DNA from: Listeria farberi
GTDB lineage: Bacteria > Bacillota > Bacilli > Lactobacillales > Listeriaceae
Length of the DNA stretch: 64,000 nucleotides
Assembly: GCF_014229245.1 (NCBI RefSeq)
Contig: NZ_JAARZJ010000003.1
Coordinates: 1 to 64,000 of the forward strand
Direction of reading: 5' to 3'
The notes under the pieces are model-generated. The model searched no databases, had not been told where the DNA came from, and saw only the letters and a list, made by a program, of their open reading frames with translations. Shown one piece after another: positions 27,017-36,535 of the stretch (position 1 is its first letter; each line of letters starts with the position of its first letter). The translations under genes were made by a program, and so were the position numbers.

Positions 27017-27034
27017 ACGTGAAAAACTTCACAA
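27017..27034 (-). promoter_or_regulatory. Rex operator upstream of adhE
   Basis: On the minus strand TTGTGAAGTTTTTCACGT matches the Rex consensus TTGTGAA-N4-TTCACAA except at the last two bases. It lies 7 bases upstream of the adhE -35 box. Rex releases DNA when NADH is high, so adhE would be derepressed on oxygen limitation. An overlapping TTTCACGTGAAA palindrome (27013-27024) lies beside it. Confidence 0.75.
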
Positions 27035-27307
27035 ATTAATAAAGATGGTTGAAAAGTCCTTTTGGAAAAGCCTTTTTTAGTTAATTAGACATGGTTTATA
27101 TGAGTGTTTTTATCATTGGAATTTAAGCTGATTATCATTTGAGAACCTATATTTATGTGTGTTTTAGGGGAAGTGATATTTATTATAATAGAGAAAATAG
27201 CATACTTTTTCTGGGATGAAATATTTTATAGGAAGATAGTTCTTTTTTCTTACTTGTTTATTAATTATCGTTTTGCAACCTTTTTAGTATAAAATAGTTT
27301 TATTTTC
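27035..27307. other. non-coding spacer between adhE and trp control regions
   Basis: About 270 bases of AT-rich sequence without a supported gene separate the adhE operator from the trp promoter. The divergent adhE and trp promoters lie about 300 bases apart. I found no further recognisable operator or hairpin with a T-run here. Confidence 0.5.
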
Positions 27308-27336
27308 TTGACTTTCAAGGTTTTCTTATGTAAGAT
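27308..27336 (+). promoter_or_regulatory. SigA promoter of the trp operon
   Basis: TTGACT (27308-27313), 17-base spacer and TAAGAT (27331-27336); transcription should start near 27343, directly in front of the first T-box. Confidence 0.75.
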
Positions 27337-27342
27337 GAACAC

Positions 27343-27637
27343 AAGTAAAAAATGATAGCATTGAAGAAGAGTAAGTAGCATGATGAAAGTTTTTAGAGAG
27401 CTGACGGTTGGTGAAAGTCAGTAGCGGACATGATGTGAATGGACTTCTGAGCTCTGGTTTGAAAAGGAACTTCCTTAGTAGGATGCAGCGATTAGGCCTT
27501 ATCGTTACACAAGGCACCCATTCGGAATTTGGATGGATTAAGTGAACTGTTTTTGCAGTTAATCAAGGTGGTACCACGGGTCTCTCGTCCTTGTCTAGTA
27601 TATTTGCTAGGCTTGGAGAGAGGCCCTTTTTTAATTT
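27343..27637 (+). promoter_or_regulatory. T-box riboswitch 1 (tRNA-Trp) of the trp operon
   Basis: The leader has stem I elements (AGAGAG...GGTTGGTGAAAG), specifier TGG (Trp codon, 27440-27442) after GAA, and the T-box AAGGTGGTACCACG (27565-27578). A terminator hairpin follows: GTCTCTC with GAGAGAGGC and a T-run near 27630. Uncharged tRNA-Trp would stabilise the anti-terminator. The acceptor-end pairing triplet reads TGG followed by T, while tRNA-Trp usually has G73, which would pair only by wobble. Confidence 0.92.
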
Positions 27638-27679
27638 TATAAAACGAAAACATGAAACAAGAATAGTACTTTTCATCGA

Positions 27680-27908
27680 TTTTTAAAGAGAGTTAGCGGT
27701 TGGTGCGAGCTAATAAATAGATGAAATAGGAATGGGCCTTGTGCGTGATGCCTTGAAATGGAGTAGGGGTGAACGGGAGCTCCCGTTATAGAGCAGCTGC
27801 AAAAAAGCAGCACTGAGATAGGGAGAATTCCCTAAAATGAGGTGGCACCGCGATAACTCGTCCTCTGAAAAAGCATGATAGTAGGCTTTTTCAGAGGGCT
27901 TTTTTTAT
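27680..27908 (+). promoter_or_regulatory. T-box riboswitch 2 (tRNA-Trp) of the trp operon
   Basis: A second complete T-box begins 45 bases after the first terminator. It has stem I (AGAGAGTTAGCGGTTGGTG), specifier TGG (27733-27735) and T-box GAGGTGGCACCGCG (about 27839-27852). The terminator is CCTCTGAAAAAGC / GCTTTTTCAGAGG with a T7 run (27862-27907). Here the acceptor-pairing base is C, which matches G73 of tRNA-Trp. Two terminators in series give stricter control by tRNA-Trp charging. Confidence 0.93.
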
Positions 27909-27932
27909 TTTAATGAAGAAGGGATGATTTAA

Positions 27933-29297
27933 ATGAGAAAAATGAAAAGAATGGATGCAGATACTTTAACCGCGATTTTAGCCTTTCAACGTCTTTCCGG
28001 AACAGGCAAAAGCTTACTTGAAGGAGCTACAAAAGATGCAGAGGCAGGGAGATATTCTATTATTGCTATCAATCCTGTGCATGAAATTAAAGTATATCAA
28101 CATGAATATTATATAGACGGGGCACTTCAATTAGTGGCAGATCCTTTAAAGGAAATTGAACTATTTATTGAAAAAGCAAAGACGGAGGAAGAAAGCTTAC
28201 CTTTAGATTCAGGGGCAATTGGTTATGTTGGGTATGACGTTATTGCACTTTATGAAAATTTAGGTGATATACCAGTCGAAACGCGGGACATGCCAGATAT
28301 TCGCTTTTATATATATGAAAGCTTTGTCATCATAGATCATCAAGCGGAAGAACTTATTTTAGTGCAAGATAATTGCTACTCTGGGAGAAGTGAAGCAGAA
28401 CTAGATAAGGCGCTTGAAGCGATGTTTTTAGAACTTACAACGCCAAAAAAAGACGAACACAAAGCAGTTCAAGTTCCCAAAATGACTTACAAAAGCAATT
28501 ATACAAAAGAGGAGTATATGAACTTAGTCAAAAAAGCGAAAACCTATATTCAAGATGGCGATTTTTTTCAAATAGTACTTTCTCAGCGATTAGAGGCAGA
28601 TTTTACAGTGAAGCCGTTTGATTATTACCGGAAATTACGGTTATTAAATCCTTCTCCTTATCTCTTTTTCATTGATTTTGGCGATACAGTCTTAATTGGT
28701 TCTTCACCAGAGAGTTTAATTAAAACGAAAGGACGGACTGTTACGACGAATCCAATTGCTGGTACAAGGCGACGCGGGGCAACAAAGCAAGAAGATGAAA
28801 TGTTGGCAACGGAATTATTATCCGATGAAAAAGAACTTGCAGAGCATCGAATGTTAGTGGATTTAGGACGAAATGATATTGGGAAAATTGCAGAAACGGG
28901 TTCGGTGCATGTACCAGTATATTTGACTATTGAACGTTACCGATTCTTGATGCATTTAGTTTCCGTTGTCGAAGGTACATTAAAACCAGGGTTAAGCGCG
29001 ATGGATGCTCTTCGGTCGACGCTTCCGGCTGGTACAGTTAGCGGAGCACCGAAAATAAGAGCCATGGAGCGAATCTATGAATGGGAAAATGTAAAACGTG
29101 GCCCATATGCTGGTGCGGTTGGTTATTTAACTAAAAATGGTGATTCGGATTTCGCGCTTTCTATTAGAACAATGGTACTTCATAACGGAAAAGCTTATGT
29201 TCAAGCTGGTGCGGGAATTGTCTATGATTCCGATCCAGAAAGCGAATACTTAGAAACATTACAAAAAGCGAAGGCACTTTTGGAGGTGGGAGAATGA
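27933..29297 (+). CDS. trpE: anthranilate synthase component I
   Basis: The 454-residue enzyme converts chorismate to anthranilate with ammonia from TrpG. The C-terminal chorismate-binding core shows PSPYLFFIDFGD, GSSPESLIKT, PIAGTRRRG, DLGRNDIGKIAE and a PAGTVSGAPK signature. In the N-terminal regulatory region the feedback motif, usually LLES, reads LLEG (residues 28-31). It is the first gene after the tandem T-boxes, and its last four bases overlap trpG (ATGA). Confidence 0.97.
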   Translation: MRKMKRMDADTLTAILAFQRLSGTGKSLLEGATKDAEAGRYSIIAINPVHEIKVYQHEYYIDGALQLVADPLKEIELFIEKAKTEEESLPLDSGAIGYVGYDVIALYENLGDIPVETRDMPDIRFYIYESFVIIDHQAEELILVQDNCYSGRSEAELDKALEAMFLELTTPKKDEHKAVQVPKMTYKSNYTKEEYMNLVKKAKTYIQDGDFFQIVLSQRLEADFTVKPFDYYRKLRLLNPSPYLFFIDFGDTVLIGSSPESLIKTKGRTVTTNPIAGTRRRGATKQEDEMLATELLSDEKELAEHRMLVDLGRNDIGKIAETGSVHVPVYLTIERYRFLMHLVSVVEGTLKPGLSAMDALRSTLPAGTVSGAPKIRAMERIYEWENVKRGPYAGAVGYLTKNGDSDFALSIRTMVLHNGKAYVQAGAGIVYDSDPESEYLETLQKAKALLEVGE

Positions 29298-29899
29298 TTT
29301 TATTAATTGATAACTATGATTCTTTTACATTTAATTTAGAACAGTATTTAGCAGAATTTAGTGAAGTGGTTGTGAAACGGAATGATGCGGCTGATTTAAT
29401 GGAAATGGCGGCTTTAGCTGATGGGATAGTTCTTTCACCGGGACCAGGAAAACCAAGTGATGCTGGTCTTTTAGAAGAAGTAGTTGCAAAATTTGCGAAA
29501 GAAAAGCCTTTGCTTGGGATTTGTTTGGGACACCAAGCGATTGGCGAAGTATTCGGCGGAGAAGTAAAAAGAGCGGCGAAAATTCGACATGGGAAAGTTT
29601 CCACTATGCGTCAAACCGCTGGAGCAATCTTTGCTAATTTGCCAGAAGAAATGCCTGTGATGCGTTATCATTCTTTAATAGTAGATAAAAACACGTTGCC
29701 ACAAGTTTTGGAGGTGTTAGCAGTAGCGACGGACGATACAGAAGTGATGGCAATGAAAGTAAAAAATTATCCGGTTTATGGTTTGCAATTTCATCCTGAA
29801 TCAATTGGTACGAATGATGGAAAACAAATGATGGAAAACTTTATTCATATAGTGGAAGGGGCGCGAACAAATGGAAATCTTACTACAAAAAGTATATGA
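29294..29899 (+). CDS. trpG: anthranilate synthase component II (glutamine amidotransferase)
   Basis: The 201-residue class I glutamine amidotransferase has the nucleophile Cys77 in GICLGHQAIGE, the oxyanion PGPGKPSDAG, and His-Glu in QFHPESIG. It supplies ammonia to TrpE. It is encoded inside the trp operon, unlike Bacillus subtilis where a shared pabA lies in the folate operon. It overlaps trpE by 4 bases and trpD by 29 bases. Confidence 0.96.
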   Translation: MILLIDNYDSFTFNLEQYLAEFSEVVVKRNDAADLMEMAALADGIVLSPGPGKPSDAGLLEEVVAKFAKEKPLLGICLGHQAIGEVFGGEVKRAAKIRHGKVSTMRQTAGAIFANLPEEMPVMRYHSLIVDKNTLPQVLEVLAVATDDTEVMAMKVKNYPVYGLQFHPESIGTNDGKQMMENFIHIVEGARTNGNLTTKSI

Positions 29900-30890
29900 C
29901 CAAGAAAATTTATCCAAAGAAGAAATGAATATTGTTGCAACAGAAATTTTTGAAGGACGACTTTCAAAAACGAAAATCGCTGCTTTCCTAATGGCACTTA
30001 AAGTCAAAGGAGAAACAGCGGAAGAAATGACTGGAATAGCAGAAGCGATGCAGCAAGTTGCGGTTCAAGTAGATTTCCCAGCTGGAACTGCGATGGATAA
30101 TTGCGGAACTGGCGGAGATAAATCGAATAGTTTTAATATCAGTACAACGTCGGCATTCGTCCTGGCAGCAGCAGGGATTCCAGTGGCAAAACATGGGAAT
30201 AGAAGTATTTCTAGCCGTTCAGGTAGTGCGGATGTTTGTCAGGAATTAGGAATTGATATTAATATGCGTCCTGAAGATATGACTTATTTACTTGAAAAAG
30301 TAGGGATCGCCTTTTTATTCGCGCCCCATGTTCACCCTAATATGAAATACGTGATGGATGTTCGGAAAGAGCTTGGAACGCCAACTATTTTTAATTTGAT
30401 TGGACCTTTAACTAACCCGGTTCATCTCGAAACACAATTAATGGGTATTTATCGTCGTGATTTAATTAGACAAACTGCGGAAGTTTTAGGACAACTTGGA
30501 CGAAAACGAGCAGTCGTTTTAAATGGCGCTGGTTTTATGGATGAAGCTTCTCTAGCCGGCGAAAATCATTACGCATTATATGACAGTGGGGAAGTTCACT
30601 TATATACACTAAAACCTGAAGAAGTTGGTTTAACTAGCTATCCGCTAGAAGCAATTAGGGGCGGAGATGCAAAAGAAAATGCAGCCATTCTTCGTAGTAT
30701 ACTTGCCGGCGAACCGGGAGCCTATTTAGACACTGTTTTGCTAAATGCCGGATTTGGTTTATTCGCAAATGGCAAGGTAAAAACAGTAAAAGAAGGCGTT
30801 GATTTAGCCCGCGACCTAGTTAGAAGTGGTTTAGCTAAACAAAAATTGCAAGATTTAATAACTTATCAAAAAGAGGTGCTAGCGAAATGA
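29871..30890 (+). CDS. trpD: anthranilate phosphoribosyltransferase
   Basis: The 339-residue protein transfers the ribosyl phosphate of PRPP to anthranilate. The PRPP site GTGGD ([17 protein letters not shown]) and [16 protein letters not shown] (anthranilate pocket) are present. Its ATG lies 29 bases inside trpG, behind GGAAGGGG, so it is coupled. Length is normal. Confidence 0.96.
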   Translation: MEILLQKVYDQENLSKEEMNIVATEIFEGRLSKTKIAAFLMALKVKGETAEEMTGIAEAMQQVAVQVDFPAGTAMDNCGTGGDKSNSFNISTTSAFVLAAAGIPVAKHGNRSISSRSGSADVCQELGIDINMRPEDMTYLLEKVGIAFLFAPHVHPNMKYVMDVRKELGTPTIFNLIGPLTNPVHLETQLMGIYRRDLIRQTAEVLGQLGRKRAVVLNGAGFMDEASLAGENHYALYDSGEVHLYTLKPEEVGLTSYPLEAIRGGDAKENAAILRSILAGEPGAYLDTVLLNAGFGLFANGKVKTVKEGVDLARDLVRSGLAKQKLQDLITYQKEVLAK

Positions 30891-31645
30891 CATTTTTGGA
30901 AAAAATTTTAGCTCAAAAAGCAGTAGAGGTTGCTGAAATGCCATTAGAACAAGTAGCAGAAAAACGGAAAACTTATTCGTTTTATGAATTTTTAAAAGAA
31001 AATACAGATAAGGTGCAACTTATTGCGGAAGTAAAACGTGCCTCGCCTTCAAAAGGTGAAATAAATATGGATGTAAACCCAGTCGCTCAAGCAAAATCGT
31101 ATGAGGCAGCTGGAGCAGGTATGATTTCCGTTTTGACAGATCCTATTTTTTTCAAAGGTTCGATTGAAGACTTGCGAGAAGTAGCGAGAAATGTGGGAAT
31201 TCCTGTACTTTGTAAAGATTTTATTATCAGTGAAAAACAATTAATTCGTGCTCGAAATGCAGGAGCAACGGTTGTATTGCTAATTATTTCGGCGCTTAAA
31301 GAAGAGAAGCTAATCACATTATTTAAACAAGCTCTGGCGCTTGATTTGGAAGTGTTAGTGGAAGTGCATGACCAGAAAGAATTAGCTGTGGCTCAAAAGA
31401 TTGGGGCTAAACTCATTGGCGTAAACAACCGGAACTTGCACACGTTTGAAGTGGATATTGCAATAAGTGAGATACTTTCAAGTGAGTTTTCATCGGATGC
31501 TTGTTTCATAAGTGAATCAGGTTTTAAAACAGCAGACGATGTTAATCGAGTTAGTAAAGAATATAATGCGGTACTTGTTGGAGAAGCGCTTATGCGAGAC
31601 AAAACTCCCCAAAATGCAGCAGAAAGTTTGAAGGTGAAACGATGA
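30887..31645 (+). CDS. trpC: indole-3-glycerol phosphate synthase
   Basis: The 252-residue TIM-barrel enzyme closes the indole ring of carboxyphenylaminodeoxyribulose phosphate. Seen: [12 protein letters not shown] (catalytic Lys and Glu side), [23 protein letters not shown] and SESGF. It is separate from trpF, as in Bacillus. ATGA overlaps join it to trpD and trpF. Confidence 0.96.
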   Translation: MTFLEKILAQKAVEVAEMPLEQVAEKRKTYSFYEFLKENTDKVQLIAEVKRASPSKGEINMDVNPVAQAKSYEAAGAGMISVLTDPIFFKGSIEDLREVARNVGIPVLCKDFIISEKQLIRARNAGATVVLLIISALKEEKLITLFKQALALDLEVLVEVHDQKELAVAQKIGAKLIGVNNRNLHTFEVDIAISEILSSEFSSDACFISESGFKTADDVNRVSKEYNAVLVGEALMRDKTPQNAAESLKVKR

Positions 31646-32253
31646 TTGTAAAAATTTGTGGATTGAAAAAAAGTGTCGATGTAAAAGCAGCAGTCGAGAA
31701 TGGTGCGGATATGATTGGTTTCGTTTTTGCGAAAAGTAAACGCCAAGTTACGATTGAACAAGCACACCAATTAGCTAAAAATATTCCACCTAATATTAAG
31801 AAAGTGGGCGTTTTTGTTAACCCGACTGAAGAAGAGTTAACGGCTGCTATTAAAGGTGTACCACTAGACATTGTGCAACTCCATGGTCAAGAATCGACCG
31901 AGCAAACAGACCGTACCGATGTCGAAGTAATTAAAGCTTTTCCAGTTAAAGAGGGTAAACTTCCTAACAATATAAATGATTATTCAAATGCCTATATCTT
32001 ACTTGATGCTCCAGCAGAAGAATACGAGGGTGGCAGTGGGAAAACTTTTGATTGGGATAAAATAAATAGTAATCTACTAATAAAAAATAAATTGATTATT
32101 GCTGGTGGGTTAAATGCCGAAAACGTGAAAGAAGCTATTAGCCGCTTTGAACCATATGCCGTCGATATTTCCTCTGGCGTAGAAACAAATGGTGAAAAAG
32201 ATCCTGGAAAAATTAAAATCTTCATTAAAACAGCAAAAGGAGTTGGAAAATAA
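31642..32253 (+). CDS. trpF: phosphoribosylanthranilate isomerase
   Basis: The 203-residue TIM-barrel protein starts [11 protein letters not shown] with catalytic Cys in KICGL, and contains [17 protein letters not shown], and the phosphate loop AGGLNAENV with [15 protein letters not shown] near the end. It performs the Amadori isomerisation before TrpC. It overlaps trpC by 4 bases and trpB by 1. Confidence 0.96.
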   Translation: MIVKICGLKKSVDVKAAVENGADMIGFVFAKSKRQVTIEQAHQLAKNIPPNIKKVGVFVNPTEEELTAAIKGVPLDIVQLHGQESTEQTDRTDVEVIKAFPVKEGKLPNNINDYSNAYILLDAPAEEYEGGSGKTFDWDKINSNLLIKNKLIIAGGLNAENVKEAISRFEPYAVDISSGVETNGEKDPGKIKIFIKTAKGVGK

Positions 32254-33455
32254 TGACATATCAAGCACCTGATAAAAATGGTTTTTACGGAAAATTCGGT
32301 GGCAGATTTGTGCCAGAAACCTTAATGAAAGCAGTGAAAGAATTAGATGAAGCGTACCGAGCTTCCAAAACAGATGCAGCTTTTCAAAAAGAATTAAACT
32401 ACTATTTAAAAGAATATGTAGGCCGGGAAACGCCGCTTTATTTTGCGGAACAACTTACTGCCTATGCTGGCGGGGCTAAAATCTATTTAAAACGAGAAGA
32501 TTTAAACCATACTGGAGCGCATAAAATTAATAATACGATTGGTCAAGCGTTACTTGCTAGGCAAATGGGCAAGCAAAAAGTAGTGGCAGAAACCGGAGCG
32601 GGTCAACATGGTGTGGCTACAGCGACAGTAGCAGCACTTTTTAACATGGAATGTACTATTTTCATGGGAGAAGAAGATGTGAAACGTCAATCGCTCAATG
32701 TATTTAGAATGGAGCTGCTTGGTGCAAAAGTTGTCAGCGTGAAAGCGGGTAGTCGTACGTTGAAAGATGCCGTAAATGAAGCGCTGCGGTTCTGGGTGGC
32801 GAATGTGGAAGATACGCATTATATTATGGGATCTGTTCTAGGACCTCATCCGTTCCCAGAAATTGTTCGTGACTACCAAAGTGTCATCGGAACAGAAGCA
32901 CGTAAACAACATCTCGAGAAAGAAGGTAAGTTACCTGAAGCAATTGTGGCTTGTGTAGGTGGTGGCAGTAACGCGATGGGCTTATTTTATCCATTTGTGG
33001 ATGATTCTTCTGTTCAAATGCACGGTGTGGAGGCAGCTGGTCATGGTCTTGAAACAGAATTCCATGCAGCCACGATTTCTAAAGGTGAAATTGGCATTTT
33101 GCACGGGGCCATGATGGATGTTTTACAAGACGAAAATGGACAAATTTTGGAAGCTTTCTCCATTTCTGCGGGATTAGATTATCCAGGTATTGGTCCGGAG
33201 CATAGCTTTTTCCGTGACTTAGGTCGTGCAGCGTACCATTCTGTTACCGATGATGAAGCCGTTGAAGCATTTCAACTTTTATGTCGTACAGAAGGAATCA
33301 TTCCTGCACTCGAAAGCTCGCACGCGATTAGTTATGCAGTCAAACTTGCAAGCCAGATGCGTCCAGAAGAAAGTATGGTCGTTTGTTTATCTGGTCGCGG
33401 AGATAAAGATGTTAATCAACTAAAGGAACGCTTGGAGGGACAAATAAATGACTAA
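32253..33455 (+). CDS. trpB: tryptophan synthase beta subunit
   Basis: The 400-residue PLP enzyme joins indole and serine. The PLP lysine is K91 in HTGAHKINN, with ETGAGQHG and the phosphate-binding GGGSNAMG. It forms the alpha2-beta2 complex with TrpA, encoded next with an 8-base overlap. Its ATG shares an A with the trpF stop codon (TAATG). Confidence 0.97.
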   Translation: MTYQAPDKNGFYGKFGGRFVPETLMKAVKELDEAYRASKTDAAFQKELNYYLKEYVGRETPLYFAEQLTAYAGGAKIYLKREDLNHTGAHKINNTIGQALLARQMGKQKVVAETGAGQHGVATATVAALFNMECTIFMGEEDVKRQSLNVFRMELLGAKVVSVKAGSRTLKDAVNEALRFWVANVEDTHYIMGSVLGPHPFPEIVRDYQSVIGTEARKQHLEKEGKLPEAIVACVGGGSNAMGLFYPFVDDSSVQMHGVEAAGHGLETEFHAATISKGEIGILHGAMMDVLQDENGQILEAFSISAGLDYPGIGPEHSFFRDLGRAAYHSVTDDEAVEAFQLLCRTEGIIPALESSHAISYAVKLASQMRPEESMVVCLSGRGDKDVNQLKERLEGQIND

Positions 33456-34221
33456 AACATTAACGAATAAACTAGCGAAAAAAGATCACGCTGCCGTAGT
33501 TACTTACATTATGGGTGGCGATGGTGGCTTAGATAATTTAGAAGAACAGTTATTGTTTCTCGAAAAATCTGGTGTAAGCGCGATTGAAATTGGTATTCCT
33601 TTTTCTGATCCGGTTGCCGACGGTCCGATTATTCAACTTGCTGGGTTACGTGCTTTAAAGGAGCAAGTGAGTTTAGAAGCCATTTTAAATAAATTGGCTA
33701 GGAGTAAAGTGCAAATTCCGCTAATTATTATGAGTTATATTAATCCGATTTTTCATTTAGGTATCCCGAAATTTGTTGAATTGGTGCAGAAAACGCCGGT
33801 GAAAGGGCTTATTATTCCTGATTTACCTTATGAGCACCAAACACTGATTACGCCAGAACTTCAAGGGACAGATATCGCACTTATTCCGCTTGTTTCATTG
33901 ACAAGTCCGAAAGAGCGCCTCGAAGAAATTGCGAAACAGGCAGAAGGGTTTATTTATGCAGTAACAGTTAACGGAACTACTGGTGTGAGAAATGAATTTG
34001 ATACCCATATTGATAGTCACTTAGCTTACTTAAAAAGTATTAGTCCTGTTCCTGTTCTTGCAGGTTTTGGAGTTTCTTCTATTGAACATGTCGAAAAATT
34101 TGCGCGTGTTTGTGATGGCGTGATTATTGGAAGTAAGGTCGTACAAATGTTGCATGATGGGGAAACGAGTGAATTAGGTGCATTTTTACAAAATGCAGCG
34201 GAAGTTCCAATCGAAAACTAA
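33448..34221 (+). CDS. trpA: tryptophan synthase alpha subunit
   Basis: The 257-residue TIM barrel cleaves indole-3-glycerol phosphate and channels indole to TrpB. Catalytic Glu47 and Asp58 lie in [16 protein letters not shown]; the phosphate loop includes GFGVSS. It is the last trp gene. No strong terminator follows directly, so some transcript may run into the next membrane-protein gene. Confidence 0.96.
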   Translation: MTKTLTNKLAKKDHAAVVTYIMGGDGGLDNLEEQLLFLEKSGVSAIEIGIPFSDPVADGPIIQLAGLRALKEQVSLEAILNKLARSKVQIPLIIMSYINPIFHLGIPKFVELVQKTPVKGLIIPDLPYEHQTLITPELQGTDIALIPLVSLTSPKERLEEIAKQAEGFIYAVTVNGTTGVRNEFDTHIDSHLAYLKSISPVPVLAGFGVSSIEHVEKFARVCDGVIIGSKVVQMLHDGETSELGAFLQNAAEVPIEN

Positions 34222-34291
34222 TTACTACTTACAATTTCTCTTTAAATATGGTAAAGTCTGGTGTATAGAATGTTAAAGAGGTGTTGTAAGG

Positions 34292-34729
34292 ATGTCTGTT
34301 GAGGTAAAACCAGAGCATGCAAGAATGCTCAATAATACAAAAAATGTAACACTTGGAATAGCGATTGTATCTACTATTCAAGCCGTTTTAAGTACAGTTT
34401 CTATTGTGGGGCTTTTTGCACTACAACAAAGAAAAGAAGTACTTGCAAATGCAAATGCAACCGCTGTCGTTCAAAATACGATTATGACGACAACGATTAT
34501 GGCGGTTATTTGTATCGCATTTACGATAATGTTATTTCTTTCTTATAACAAACTTAGAAAAGGCATTATAATTACTCCGCTTGTTTTTTATTTATATGGT
34601 GCGTTTACCATTCTTGGTGTCGTTTTATCAATGATTAATAGTGGTGTGAACTTTGTTTCGCTTGTTTTACCAGCAGTACTACTTGCTCTTAGTGTAACTT
34701 GTATTTTAAATCTTAGAAGAATGCGTTAA
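34292..34729 (+). CDS. four-helix membrane protein, unknown
   Basis: The 145-residue protein has a short basic N terminus and four hydrophobic helices (about residues 18-40, 60-82, 90-112, 117-137). No catalytic motif is visible. A ribosome-binding site (AAGAGGTG...AAGG) precedes ATG. It lies 70 bases after trpA, with a possible promoter (TTACAA / TAAAGT) in the gap. I do not recognise the family. Confidence 0.65.
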   Translation: MSVEVKPEHARMLNNTKNVTLGIAIVSTIQAVLSTVSIVGLFALQQRKEVLANANATAVVQNTIMTTTIMAVICIAFTIMLFLSYNKLRKGIIITPLVFYLYGAFTILGVVLSMINSGVNFVSLVLPAVLLALSVTCILNLRRMR

Positions 34730-34811
34730 AAGTAGTAATGTAAGAATGATTTTTACATAATCCACCTAAAGACAGACTTAAAAGAAAAAATCAATTGAGG
34801 TAATGGAAATT

Positions 34812-36425
34812 ATGAGTTCAAAATTAATGCGAGGAACGGCCGTACTTACTGCTGGGACATTATTATCCAAAATTTTAGGGATTTTGTATGTCATTCCATT
34901 TTACTGGATTGCTGGCGGGGAAGAGGCAACTATTCTCTATCAATATGGGTATGTTCCTTACCAAATTTTCTTAAATATCGCGACTGCTGGAGTTCCATTA
35001 GCAGTTGCTAAGTACATTTCTAAATATAATTCGTTAAATGAATATGCTTTAAGTCAAAGATTGTATAGGTCTAGTACGTATTTGATGATATTTACCGGGA
35101 TTGTTAGTTTTTTAATTATGTATATTTTTGCACCGCTACTCGCTGGGATGCAAGAGGTTAGTGGCGGAACGAGTATTGAAGATATTACAACGGTTATTCG
35201 TGCAGTGAGTTTTGCGTTACTGATTATTCCTGTAATGAGCTTACTCCGCGGTTATTTCCAAGGATTTCATTCAATGGGACCTTCTGCTGTATCACAAGTA
35301 ATTGAACAAGTAGCAAGAATTGTTTTCCTACTTGCAAGTACGTATATTGTGCTTCATCTTATTGGTGGAAGCCTTGTAACAGCGATGAGTTTAGCAACTT
35401 TTGCGGCTTTTGTTGGAGCTTTTTTCAGTTTAATTTGTTTACTTTGGTATTACCGAAAACGTAAATCAGGTATTCAAAAAATGATTGCTGGCAGTGAAAA
35501 TAAATTACAAGTGTCGACGTTACATTTATTAAAAGAAATTTCTATCTCTGCCGTGCCTTTCATTATAGTAGGAATGGCGATGTCATTATATCAACAAATT
35601 GATTTATTCACCTTTGCGCGTGTTTTAACATACGATGGTATGCCTGGAAAAGCAGCGGAAGATTTACTTTCAATTTTCAACTTTTCTGTCCAAAAAATCA
35701 TTATGATTCCGGGGACATTGGCGTTGGCGTTTTCGATGACACTCGTTCCACTTGTGGCTGCTTCTTTTCATAAAGGACATATTCGCGAAGTACACCGTCA
35801 TCTAACTGCTGTTTTTCAAGTATTACTATTTTTAATCGTGCCCGCTTGTTTAGGGATAGCGCTCTTAGCTGATCCACTCTATACGATATTTTATGGTTAT
35901 AATGCTGATGGATCTATGTTGCTTAGTTTTTTCGCGCCATTTGCAATTTTTTTCTCCTTATTTAGTGTTACAGCTGCGATTCTGCAAGGTATTGACGAAC
36001 AACGTTATACGGTACTTAGTTTACTTCTCGGGTTACTAACAAAATCAGTGCTACAAATGCCACTAATATTACTTCTTGGTGCAAAAGGTGGCGCTCTTGC
36101 GACGGGACTTGGCTACATCGTTTCCGTACTTTTCACCATTTTTATTATTAAAAAATATGCTCATTATTCATTTAAGTATATTATTAGACGCCTAGTGTTA
36201 ATTCTTGGAATAAGTTTTGTGATGTTAGTTAGTGTTTGGCTCATTTATCATGGGCTTGCATTATTCTTAAATCCGCATGCAAGATTAACTGCATTAGTTA
36301 TTGTTTTTATATCAGCTGGAACAGGGGTTTACATTTATGCCTTTTTAGCTGCAAAAGCAGGGCTACTAAACTATATTCTAGGTGACCGGATGTATAAAAT
36401 TCGCAAAAAACTTCATTTAATTTAA
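34812..36425 (+). CDS. MurJ/YtgP-type lipid flippase, first copy
   Basis: I start at ATG 34812: the upstream ATG (34803) is only 2 bases from the GAGG ribosome-binding site, and the paralogue next door begins at the same point (M-SKL-RG). The 537-residue protein has 13-14 membrane helices with the MOP/SpoVB signature (RGTAVLTAGTLLSKILGILYVIPFY). YtgP of Bacillus is the MurJ that flips lipid II. This gene and the next are tandem paralogues of equal length, so one may be the main MurJ and the other a variant. It has its own terminator. Confidence 0.85.
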   Translation: MSSKLMRGTAVLTAGTLLSKILGILYVIPFYWIAGGEEATILYQYGYVPYQIFLNIATAGVPLAVAKYISKYNSLNEYALSQRLYRSSTYLMIFTGIVSFLIMYIFAPLLAGMQEVSGGTSIEDITTVIRAVSFALLIIPVMSLLRGYFQGFHSMGPSAVSQVIEQVARIVFLLASTYIVLHLIGGSLVTAMSLATFAAFVGAFFSLICLLWYYRKRKSGIQKMIAGSENKLQVSTLHLLKEISISAVPFIIVGMAMSLYQQIDLFTFARVLTYDGMPGKAAEDLLSIFNFSVQKIIMIPGTLALAFSMTLVPLVAASFHKGHIREVHRHLTAVFQVLLFLIVPACLGIALLADPLYTIFYGYNADGSMLLSFFAPFAIFFSLFSVTAAILQGIDEQRYTVLSLLLGLLTKSVLQMPLILLLGAKGGALATGLGYIVSVLFTIFIIKKYAHYSFKYIIRRLVLILGISFVMLVSVWLIYHGLALFLNPHARLTALVIVFISAGTGVYIYAFLAAKAGLLNYILGDRMYKIRKKLHLI

Positions 36426-36434
36426 ACTTTTTGT

Positions 36435-36476
36435 AAAGAACAAGCCGATATTTATTTGGGTTTGTTCTTTTTTTTT
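36435..36476 (+). terminator. terminator between the two flippase genes
   Basis: AAAGAACAAGCC / GGGTTTGTTCTTT followed by a long T-run, just after the first flippase gene. The paralogues are therefore separate transcription units at least in part. Confidence 0.85.
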
Positions 36477-36483
36477 AAAAGAG

Positions 36484-36513
36484 TTAATGGTAAAGTAAAC
36501 AAGGATGTATAAT
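36484..36513 (+). promoter_or_regulatory. candidate promoter of second flippase gene
   Basis: TTAATG (36484-36489), an 18-base spacer and a perfect TATAAT (36508-36513) precede the gene. The -35 is weak. Confidence 0.45.
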
Positions 36514-36535
36514 TTAATGTAAAGGAAGTTAGACG

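Noticed and set aside
27326-27517. 63-codon minus-strand frame across the trp leader
   Set aside because: It lies on the reverse of the first T-box, which explains the sequence fully.
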